This document shows, piece by piece, positions 1 to 10,200 of a stretch of DNA of 64,000 nt. The DNA comes from a bacterium (GTDB lineage Bacteria > Myxococcota_A > Bradymonadia > UBA7976 > UBA1532), in assembly GCA_030427205.1 (NCBI GenBank), contig JAUHXC010000023.1:62001-126000 (forward strand). The letters are read 5' to 3'. A model generated the notes under the pieces. It saw only the letters and a list, made by a program, of their open reading frames with translations. It was not told where the DNA came from and made no database searches. Both the position numbers and the translations under genes were made by a program. How positions within the stretch are numbered: the stretch's first letter is position 1; each line of letters begins with the position of its first letter.

Positions 1-85
1 TCCGGGCACACCTGCCCGTTCGACCCTCGCCGTCCAGCCGCTTCCGGGCACACCTGCCCGTTCGACCCTCGCGGTCGAGACCCCA

Positions 86-105
86 TATGAGGAGATCTCC
101 TCATA
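86..105. other. 20-bp perfect palindrome, variant 1
   Basis: The inner 18 bp read ATGAGGAGATCTCCTCAT, flanked by a T/A pair. It differs from the two sister palindromes of array A at two symmetric base pairs, and both changes are paired so the symmetry stays perfect. Confidence 0.9.
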
Positions 106-171
106 CGACCCCTCGCCATCCAGCCGATTCGCGGCACACCTGCCCGAAACGGGCTCGTTGGCCAGCCCCCG

Positions 172-191
172 CATGAGGACATGTCCTCATG
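172..191. other. 20-bp perfect palindrome, variant 2
   Basis: The inner 18 bp read ATGAGGACATGTCCTCAT, flanked by a C/G pair. The centre lies 43 bp from the dyad centres of the neighbouring core repeats. Confidence 0.9.
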
Positions 192-299
192 GGACCCCTC
201 GTCATCGAGCCTGATCGAGGCACACCTGCCCGAAAACGGCTGGACGTCGAGCCCGAACGAGGCACACCTGCCCGAAACGGGCTCGCTGGCCAGCCCCTG

Positions 300-319
300 C
301 ATGAGGACATGTCCTCATG
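300..319. other. 20-bp perfect palindrome, variant 2, second copy
   Basis: Identical to the 172-191 palindrome and again placed 39 bp after a core repeat start (261). Confidence 0.9.
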
Positions 320-525
320 GGACCCCTCGACGTCGAGCCCGATCGGGGCACACCTGCCCGAAACGGGCTCGACGGCCAGGGAGATCCGGGCACACCTGCC
401 CGAAACGGGCTCGACGGCCAGGGTGCTCCGCGTACACCTGCGCGAGGATAGCCGCACACCGAGAGCCGCTGCGCGTCCTCGGGACTCATCCACCGTCGAC
501 CCTCTGACCCCCAGGGCCAACGGCA

Positions 526-1200
526 GTCGAGCGCGCAGCGCGAGACGTGAGCGCCCCAAGCCTCTGCCCTCCGCGGCGCTTACCTCAAGCGGCGATTGCA
601 CCCAGACGATCACCCTAGATGCGCGAACACGCGAGGCGAAGCCGAGCCGCCGAGCGCAGCGCAGGCATGCGGGCTGGCCCGCACGGGTCGGAGGGAGAGC
701 GCAGTCGCGAGCGCAGCGAGCGCGAGCATCGACCGGAGATCCCGCCCGAGCGCAGCGAGGGTGCCGGAGACGAGCACGGCAACGAGACACTGTTGGCGCG
801 TTCCGAGCCGCCGAGAGCTGGATCGCCGTGCCCACCCTCAGCGTTGCCCACACATCTGCCGTGCCCACCCTCAGCGTTGCCCGCGTGGTCGACAAGCCCA
901 CCCTCAGCGTTGCCCGCGTGGTCGACAAGCCCACCCTCAGCGTTGCCCACACACCTGCCGTGCCCACCCTCAGCGTTGCCCACTCACTCGCCATGCCCAC
1001 CCTCAGCGTTGCCCGCGTGGTCACCAAGCCGACCCTGGGCAATACCAGCGTGGTTGCGAGGCCGAACCTGGACATTGCCCACACATCTGCCAAGCCGACT
1101 CTGGGCGTTGCCTTCGTGGCGGCCAAGCCCACCCTGCGCGTGACCCGCGTGGTTGCCGAATCGACCCGGCCCACGACCCGCGGCGACCCCCGATCGACCC
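526..1200. repeat. Dispersed repeat element, copy 1 (leader plus 33-bp array)
   Basis: Begins with TCGAGCGCGCAGCGCGAGAC and is related along its length to 30413-30783. The best-conserved stretch is about 780-850, around GAGACACTGTTGGCGCGTTC, followed directly by the 33-bp tandem array. No gene is supported: all six frames are largely open because of base composition and because the repeat length is a multiple of three. The element ends at the stop codon of the giant minus-strand gene. The 445-525 stretch before it holds nothing I recognise. Confidence 0.8.
831..1200. repeat. 33-bp tandem array B
   Basis: Units start at 831, 864, 897, 930, 963, 996, 1029, 1062, 1095, 1128, 1161 and 1194, with no phase drift. 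The first six share CCCACCCTCAGCGTTGCCC; later units decay. Between the conserved blocks, two alternating spacer types occur (GCGTGGTCGACAAG and ACACATCTGCCGTG). The last unit overlaps the stop codon of the 1201-12249 gene. Read on the minus strand the array encodes an 11-residue repeat of the type ATLRVGTADVW. Confidence 0.9.
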
Positions 1201-4200
1201 TCATCGTCGCCGCTCCACCAACCGCCGCAAGATCACCCGCGACGCCTCGAACGCCGCCCCCCGCGTCTCCGCGTCCTGCCAATCGGCCTCCACCAGCCAC
1301 AGCCGCCCGGCCCCGACATCCACATACCCCAACGACACCTGATCATCCCGCCAGCCGCCCAGCGCCACCAACCCCGGCACGGCAAACAAATCCCGCCCGC
1401 AGCCCGTCGCCCCGCCGTTCGGCGCCACCCCTTCGAACACCGCGCTCTCCACGAACTGCACCGCCGGATCCACTCGATCGGCGCACTCACCCACCGTCAC
1501 CCCCAGCGGCGCCGACCGACCCACGACCGCCGCATACACCGGCCCGCTGCTGCCCGCCTCAGTGATCACCACCCCGCCGTCCTCGACCCAGGCCCGCAGC
1601 GCCGGGCCGTCGAAGGCCGCCCCGCGCCCCACGAACATCGCCTGCACGTCGGCCCCCGGCGCGCACGAATCCTCCACCCGCTCGAAGCGATCCTGAGCCC
1701 CCAGGAGGCTGTCCAGCGCCCGATCGCGCGTGCCGCAGCCCACGAGCCTCGGCCGCTGCACATCGGGCACCAGATAGTGCTTCCCGGGCCGCAGCGTGAC
1801 CGTTTCGATCACCTCGTCGGCCGGATCACGCAGCTGCCACTGCTGATCGACGAACCCGTCCAGCGCCAGCGACGCGCCCGCGGCCAGCTCGCCCTCGGCG
1901 AAGGCCGCGCAGGCGGCGTCCAGGCGGTACAGGCTCAGCGGCACGTCCCCCGTATTGGTGAACACCACCGCGGCCCGCTCGGCGTTGGGCGGCGAGCAGA
2001 CCGCGCGGCCGCCCAGACCCGCCGCCGTGCACGCCACCGCGCGGTTGCAGCTGCGGGCGAAGTCGCCGCAGGTGAACAACGTCAAGTCCCCGAAGCCGGG
2101 CACCCGCACGCTGCCGATGCCGCCGTCTTCGGGGCAATCCTCGACCTCCGCGACCGCCACCGCCTGATAGCGCGCGTCGGGCCGCTGCCAGCCGGCGTCG
2201 ACCAGCGCCTCGAACTCGCCGCGGGTCATCAGGCGGTGCCCGCGCTCTTCACACCACGCCGTCGCCGAGGGGGTCACGCAGGCTCGGCTCAGCGCGGCGA
2301 GGCAGACCGCGCCGTCGCCCTCTCCGTCGCCCTCGCCGAACACCTCGCCGGGGCACGGCGGCGCCAGATCGTCCGCCGGATCGTTCGGATCGGTGCCGTC
2401 CACCGCCTCCACGCCGTCGTCGGTGCCGCCGCCGTCCGTATCGAACAGCGTCGGATCACTGGCCACCTCGGCCCCGTCGGCGAGGCCGTCGCCGTCGGTG
2501 TCCGGGTCGTTCGGATCGGTGCCCGCGGCCAGCTCGGCGGCGTCGTCCAGGCCGTCGCCGTCGGTATCGGCGAGGTCGTGCGCGCTGCCGAAGCCGTACT
2601 CCGCGAGGTTGTCGAGGCCGTCGCCGTCGGGGTCCTCGGCGGCGTCGGCGCCGCGGCGCGGGTCGAGGTCGCGGTCGCGGCGCTCGACCTCGTAGCGGTC
2701 GTCCATGCCGTCGCTGTCGCTGTCCGCCGAGAGCCGGCCGGTGGCCTCGATGGCCTCGATGTCGTCGTCGAGCCCGTCGCCGTCGGCGTCGACCCGCGGG
2801 CGGATGTTGGCGATGCGGTCGAGGTCGGCGGCGGCGATGCCTTGCAGCGCGCGGCCGTTGAGCCGGTCGATGCGCCCCGCGACGAAGACCGCCCGCGCGG
2901 TCGTATCGGCCTGGGCGGCGTAGTGCACGATCCAGACCGCCTCGCCGGGCGCGACGCGCACCGGGAAGCGCACCGCCACGCGGTCGTCGGCGGCGAGCAC
3001 CCGGTGGGTCCGCAGGGGGCCGTCGCGGTCGGCGAAGAGGTGCAGCACCGCCGGGGCGCCCTCGTCGTCGCCGTCGCCGGTCACGATCCAGCGGTCGCCG
3101 AGGCCCAGGGCCAGGTCGCCGTCGCTGGTGGCCTCGAAGGCCCGCGGCAGGCCCAGGTCGCTCTGGATGCGCAGCTCGACCTCGCGGGCGGCGTCGGTGG
3201 GGTTCTCGACGATCTCGATGAAGCGGGCCCACGGGGCGTCGGGCGGCACGTAGACCCGGCGCCAGACGCGCAGGCCGAAGCGGTCGTCGTCGAAGAGCCA
3301 CGGGCCCAGGCGCAGCTCGCGGCCGTTCTGCAGCTCGACGAGCTGCTCGACCGGCGGGAAGCCGCGGTCGTCGACGAAGAGCCGCAGCCCGTCGTCCCAC
3401 GCCCGCCCGCGGCCGCGGTCGATCTCGCCCGAGGCGTCGACGTCCCACGGGAAGCCGTCGCCGTCGTCGAGGGTGTGGGTCGGCGCCTGGAAGCGCAGCT
3501 CGCTGTTGACGTTGGTCGGGTCGGTGCCGTCCCACCACAGCTCGTCGCTGTCGCTGCGCCCGCCCTGGTCGCTGTCGACCAGCAGCGGGCTGGTGCCCAG
3601 GTCGCCTTCGAGGCCGTCGGGCAGGCCGTCGCCGTCGGTATCGCCCACCCGGGGGTCGCTGCCCGCGGCGAACTCGCCGGCGTTGTCCAGGCCGTCGCCG
3701 TCGGCGTCGAGCGCGCCGTCGGCGGGGTCGGTGGGGTCGAAGCCGAACGCGATCTCGTAGCCGTCGGGCATGCTGTCTTCGTCGGTATCGGCCACCCGCG
3801 GGTCGGTGGCCGGCGGGTCGAACTCGTCGCCGTCGTCGCGGCCGTCGCCGTCGGTATCGGCCCGGGTGGGGTCGGTCTCGAGGTCGAAGACTTCGAGGCG
3901 GTCGCCGAGGCCGTCGAAGTCGGTGTCGGGCCACAGGGGCGAGCTGCCGTAGCGGATGACCTCGTCGCCGTCGAGCAGGCCGTCCTGGTCGGTATCGGGC
4001 GCGAAGGGGTCGGTCAGCTCGCGGTCTTCTTCGAAGTGGAAGAGGCCGTCGCCGTCGGGGTCGCCGAAGAGGTCGTCCTCGGCGAAGGGGTCGAGGCCGG
4101 CGCGCACCTCGTAGCCGTCGCGCAGGCCGTCGGCGTCGGTGTCCGGGTCTTCGGGGTCGGTGCCCAGCGCGACCTCGTCGGCGTCGGGCAGGCCGTCGAA

Positions 4201-7200
4201 GTCGGTGTCGAGGTAGGCCACGAAGTCGACGACGGCCGCCTGCTCGGCGGGGGTCAGGCCGGTCAGCGCGTCGCCTTCGAGCCGGCGCAGGCGCTCGAGG
4301 GAGTCGGTGCCGTCGAGGCGGTCGACCCGCTGGATGGCGAAGTGCAGCAGCGCCACCTGCTCGCCGGGCGGCACGGTGACCGTCCAGCCGAAGCCGTAGG
4401 CCGCGCCGTCCAGGGTGGGCGCGTCGGGCTCGACCGCGGCGCGCGGGCCGCTGTAGGCGTGGCCCAGGGCCAGCGCGCCGTCGCCGTCGACGTCGTCGTC
4501 GAGCAAGAACCAGTCGTCGTCGGGGCGCAGGCCCGCGGGCGCGGCGCTGTCGGCCACCCGCCGGGTCGCGGCGCCCGCGCCGTGCACGCTCTCGATGCGC
4601 ACCCGCGCGGTGATCGGGTCGAGGGTCGGGTTGTCGAGCACCTCGAGGTAGCGGGCGAAGCCGGCCTCGGCGATGCGCACCCGCCGCTCGACCCGCAGGC
4701 CGGCCAGCGTGGCGGGGCCGAGCACCAGCGAGCCGGGGCGGTCGCGGGCCCGGTCGACCGCGGGGAAGGCCTCGCCGTCGACCGTCAAGCGCAGCCCGCC
4801 CTGCCAGGCGTCGTCGGTGCCGGCGGCGATGCGGCCGTCGCGGGCCAGGTCCCACTGGAAGCCGACGCCGTCTTCGAGCAGCTGCGGCAGCGGCACGCGC
4901 ACCTGGTCGTCGGCGGGGTCGAAGGGGTCGGTGCCGTCGGTGATCTCGTCGCGGTCGTTGGCCCCGCCGCCGTCGGGGTCGGGGTCGAGCGGGTCGGTGC
5001 CGTGGACCCGCACCTCTTCGCCGTCGCCGAGCCCGTCGCCGTCGGTATCGGCCCGGTTGGGGTCGGTGCCCAGCGCGGCTTCGACGACGGTCTTGAGCCC
5101 GTCGCCGTCGGGGTCTTCGAGGCCCTCGGCGCGGCCGACGGGGTCGTAGCCGTTGGCGACCTCGTAGCCGTCGGTCAGGCCGTCGCCGTCGGTGTCGGGG
5201 TTGAGCGGGTCGGTGCCGTACAGCTCGACCTCTTCGCCGTCGGTCAGGCCGTCGTCGTCGGTGTCGGGGTCGCGCGGGTCGGTGCCCAGCTCGGCCTCGC
5301 GGCCGTCGCCGAGGCCGTCGCCGTCGGCGTCGACCCGGAACTCGATGGGGAAGGTCTGCTGGCCGGCGGTCTCGACGATCAGGTCGCCGGTCACCGCGCC
5401 GTCGGGCACCACGACCCGCAGCTCGACTTTGCTGGCGGTGATGATCTCGGCCGCGACGCCGGCGAAGGTCACCCGGTTGCGGGCGGCGATCGGGTCGAAG
5501 AAGCGGCCGACGATGATGACCTCGTCCCCCGGCGAGCCTTCGAAGGCCGAGACGCCGCGCAGCCGCGGGGTGGTATCGGCGGGGTCGACGAAGACCTGGA
5601 TCCCGGGCACCACGCCGCGGTTGCCGGCGTAGTCCTCGACCTCGGCGCTGAGCTCGACGAGCAGCTGGCGGTCGAGCGCGGGCAGGGCGAAGGGCAGGTT
5701 GTAGGGTGCGCTCTCGTCGGTCGCGGCGGCGGTGAAGAGGCCGTATTCGGCGTCGAGCTCGACGTCGACGCGGCGCACGGCGACGTCGTCATCGGCCTCG
5801 ACGCTGACGACGAGCGCGTCGCTGCCGAAGGCGATGTTGCGCCCCAGGGTGGCCAGGTCGCCGACGTCGTCGACCACCGCGAAGCTGCCGCCGAAGCCGG
5901 CCATCTGCTGGAAGTTCTGGTCGCTGCCTTCGAAGAAGGGGCCGACGCGCACGGCGTTGAGCACCGCGCCGTCGTCGAGGAACCGCGCGATCTGCGGCTC
6001 GGGGTAGGGCTGCACGCCGCCGGCGACGAGGAAGACCGCCGGGGTGGCCGCCCGGGTGGCGAAGGGGCCGACGAGCATGTCGCGGGCCTCTTCGAAGCCG
6101 GCGTCGAGCAGGTCCTGGCCCACCGCCTCGTCGGCGAGGATCGCGTCGAGCCCGGCGTTCACCGCGGCGTAGTCGTCGGTCAGCTCGACCCGGCGCACGG
6201 GGCGGTCGGCGTAGTCGACGACGCCGACCCGGGTCACCGCGGGGTCGAAGCCTTCGAGGATGGCGCGCACGACCGCGACCTGGGCGAAGAGCCGGCTCTC
6301 GGAGAGCAGGTCGCCGTCGAAGTCGATCTCGGCGTTGCGCACGGTGTCGTCGCTGCGGTCGATCACGAAGACCACGTCGCTGGCGCCGATGGCCAGCGAT
6401 TGCCCGGCGGTGGGGCGCACGATGCGGCCGGTGGGCGGGGTGTCGTCGCCGAGGCGCACGAGCGCGCGGGTATCGCTGACGGTATTGCCGCCGAGGTCGA
6501 CGGCGGTGGCGCTGAGCTCGACGGCCTCGCCGTCGCCGCCGGCGGGCATGCGCAGGGTGGCCTGATACGGCGGGCGGTCGTCGACGGCTTGGATCTCGCC
6601 GTCGAGGGCGAAGCGCACCGCGGCGATCCCGCGGTCGTCGTCGGCGTCGGCGCTGACGACGAAGGTGGCCCCCTCGAAGGCTTCGAATCCGGCCTCGGGC
6701 GCGGTCAGCTCGACGGTGGGCGGCGCCTCGGGCAGCACCGCGAAGTCGACGAGGGCTTCGGCGGTCTGGCCGCGCACGTCGACGGCGCGCACCACCCAGC
6801 GGGCGGGGCCGTCGGCGGCGGCGGGGGAGAGGCGTTCGAAGACGTAGGGCGGCCCGTCGAGGCTGTCGACGACCTCGCCGCCGATGCGCAGCTCGACCCG
6901 CGGGTCGCCGCGGTCGTCGGCGGCCTCGACGACGATGCGCACCGGGGAGAGCTCGACGCTGGGGTCGGCGGGGGCCTCGGTGACGGCGATGGTCGGCGGG
7001 CGGTCGGCCACGATCCTGATCGGGCGCGCGTCGCTGGCGGGGTTGCCCGCGCCGTCGATCGCTTCCGCGCGCACGGTGGTCTCGCCGGGGGCCGGCGCGT
7101 CGACGGTGACGCTGTAGGGCGGGCCGTCGAAGGCGGCGACGGGCTCTCCGCCGATCAGCAGCGTGACCCGCACCGCGTCTTCGGCCTCGGCGGTGATGGT

Positions 7201-10200
7201 CAGCGGCGCGCCCTCGATGAACTCGGCCTCGGCGGCGGGGGCCAGCAGGTTCACGGTGGGCGGGTCGCGGTCGTCGATCCGGGTGATGGTCCGCTCGGCG
7301 GCGTTGCTTTGACCGCGGCCGTCGGTGGCCACGGCGCGCAGGGCGATCGGCGTCGGGCCGTCGCCGAGCGGTACGGCGTAGGTGAAGGCGTAGGGGGCGC
7401 TGCGATCGAGACCCAGCGAGACGCCGTCGGCGAAGAGCTCGACCCGCTCGACGGCGCGGTCGTCGGCGGCCTCGACCGTGATCGCGAGGCGGCTGCCTTC
7501 GAGGACCTCGGCGTCGGCGGCGGGCGCGACGAAGTCGACCGTCGGCGGGGTATCGGGGGGCAGCGCGACGGGCAGGTCGACGGTGACGCCGTGGGCCGGC
7601 ATCACGCCGTCGGCGGCGGCGACGAAGCCGGCCGGGTCGACCGCGCGCACGGCGAAGGGGCCCAGCGGCACGCCGGGGATACGCAGGGCGCCGTCGGCGG
7701 CGGTGCGCCCGGCGACGAGGAAGGGGCCGTCCGCGCCGCGGCGGATCTGGATCGTGACGTCGGCGGTGGGCGCGGCGTCGACGGTGACGGTGACGCGCAC
7801 CGCGCCGACGCCGATGAGCTGCACCGCGGCGGCGGCGCGCGCCCCGCCGACGACGTCGACGTCGATCCCGGTCCAGATGCCGGTCAGCGGTTCGAGGGCT
7901 TCGGCGCGATAGGGGCCCGGCGGCAGGTCGTCGAAGCGGGCGCGGCCGTCGATGACCTCGCTGAGCGTGACCCGGCCGTCGGCGTCGAGCACGCGGGCGG
8001 CGACCTGATCGGCGGGCTGGCCGGCGCCGTCGGTCACCGTCAGGTCGAGGCCGCCCACCGGGCCGAAGACCAGCGCGACCTCGGCGCGGCCGTCCGCCGG
8101 CACGTCGACCTCGGCCGCGGTCGTCAGGCCGCCGCTGCGCGCCTCGACCCGCGCGCCGCCGGGGGCCAGCCCGCCGAGGGCGAAGCGGCCGTCGACGATG
8201 GCCGCGCTGAGGTCGCCGATGTGCACGGTGCCGCTCGCCGGGCGGCCGTCGAAGGCGGTGACGGTGCCGGCGACGAGGCCCAGGCCGGCGAAGCGCAGGT
8301 CGTGCTGCGCCGGGTCTGCGGGCGCGGCCTCGGCGGGGAAGTCGCCGACGCGCAGGGCGGTCTCGGCGCCGCTGGTCGGGTGGGTCGCCCGGGCTTCGAA
8401 GGCGTGGCGCGGCACGATGACGGCGTCGGCGGCGCCGGTGGCCGCGCCGACGACGGTGTAGGCCCCGTCGGTGACGCGGGCGCGGGTGCGGCCGAAGAGC
8501 GGGTGCAGGCTGCGCCACTCGACGGAGGCCCCGGGCACCGGCGTGGCGCCGTCACCTTCGAACACCCGGCCGGTGACGACGCCGTCGAGCGCGGGCAGCG
8601 GCTCGAGGTCGAGCGGCGCGTCGAGGTCGAGCGGGCCGGCGGGGCCGAGCAGTGGCCCGTCGAGCAGCGGCGCGTCGAGCCCGTCGAGGCCGATCCGCAG
8701 CTCGGGCGGTACGGCGAGCAGGCGGCCGGCGGCGATGACGGCGGAGATCCGGTCGAGCTGGCGGGCGGTGAAGTGCACCACGTAGACCGCTGCGCCGGGC
8801 TCGATCCGCACCGATCGATCGCGGCTCAGGGTGGCCCCGTCGAGGGTGTGCACCGCGCCGACGACGATCAGGGCCGGCAGGTTCGCGGTGAGGAAGGGGT
8901 CGGCGTCGGTCGCATCGTCGAAGACGGCCCACGGCTCGTCACCGATCGCGCCGTCCCCGTCGGCGTCGACCACCAGCGCGGCCGACGCGGGCAGGGTCGC
9001 GCGCAGCGACAGCGTGACGTCGATCGCGGCGTCGGTGGGGTTGGCGACGCGCTCGATATGGCGCACCGCGTAGCCGTCGGCGGGCACGAGCACCCGCCGC
9101 TCGACGCTGAGCCCGGCGGGACCCGCGCCGGTGAAGACCGCCTCGCGGCCACCCTGTTCGAGGCGGCCCTGCGCGGCGGCGAAGGCGCGGGTCTCGTCGG
9201 CGGCGGTCAGCGCCAGCCGCGCGGCGGCGAAAGGCGCGCCGAGGCTGCCGTCGCCGGCGATGTTCCACTCGAAGCCGTTGGCGTCGTAGAGCCGGGCGGC
9301 GATCGCCTCGCCCACGGGCAGCGCGTCGGCGACGAGGTCGAGGTCGAGCCGCGCCTCTGCGTCGGCGACGATCGAGGCCGAGGCTTCCGCCAGCGCGCCG
9401 TCGGCGCGGGCGACGAGCGCGGCCGGGCCGGCGGGCAGCGATTCGAAGCGATAGCGACCGCCGTCGTCGGCGGTGGCCCGGTGCACGGCGCCCAGCGCGT
9501 CGGTCAGGGTCAATCCGGCGCGGGCGGCGGGCGCGCCGTCGCGGCGCACGGTGCCGCTCAGGGCGCCGAGGCCGGCCAGCTCGAGGTCGACCTCGATCAC
9601 CGCGCCGTCGAGCGCGCCGTCGGGGAAGACAAGGCCGTCGACCCGCGCGCGCACCCGGCCGGCGCCGTCCAGCGCGTCGAGGGCGTAGGGTCCGCCGGCC
9701 AGCGGGGTATCGGCGAAGGCGAAGTCGGGGTCGGCCAGCGCCCGCCGCTCGGGCGGGCCGCCGAGGCGCACGGTATAGCCCGCCACGGGCGCGCCGCCGG
9801 CGACGACCCGGCCGCGGATCGTACCGCCGGCTTCCAGGGTCAGCGCCACCGCGCGCGCGTCGCCGGCCACGACCCGGGCCTGCCCCGCGCCGCGGCGGCC
9901 AGTGCGCGGGTCGGTCACGCTCAACGGGGTCGGCCCGGCGTCGAGGTCGCGCAGCCGGGCGAGGCCCTCGGCGTCGGTCACCGCCGCCCGCCCGCCGCCC
10001 TCGACCACCGCGCCGATCACCGCCCGGCCCGCGGCGTCGAAGACGAGCACCGCCAGGTCGCCACGGCCGATCAGGTCGATGTCGGCGGCGGCGACCGCGT
10101 CGGCGAGCACCTCGACGGTGGCGCTGCCGCGGCGGCCGTCGGCGGCGGTGGCGGTGAGCGTGTAGATGCCCGGGACGAGGCCGTCGAGGCGGTAGAGCCC

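Larger units (their letters stand above)
1..444. repeat. Phased dyad array A (42-43 bp spacing)
   Basis: No convincing gene lies here. Eight copies of a core reading GGCACACCTGCCCG (the last degenerate) start at 5, 47, 133, 219, 261, 347, 389 and 431. The core is itself a dyad, GGCA-N4-TGCC, flanked in many copies by a second small hairpin (GCCCG-AAA-CGGGC). Where two cores are 86 bp apart, a 20-bp perfect palindrome sits exactly midway, always 39 bp after the core start. Dyad centres therefore fall every 42 or 43 bp across the array. It lies downstream of the stop of the giant secreted protein and runs off the left window edge, so its full length is unknown. The arrangement is seen directly; any function is inference. 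Confidence 0.85.

Noticed and set aside
1..444. CRISPR array
   Set aside because: Repeats are too short and variable, spacers are repeated rather than unique, and no cas gene is nearby.
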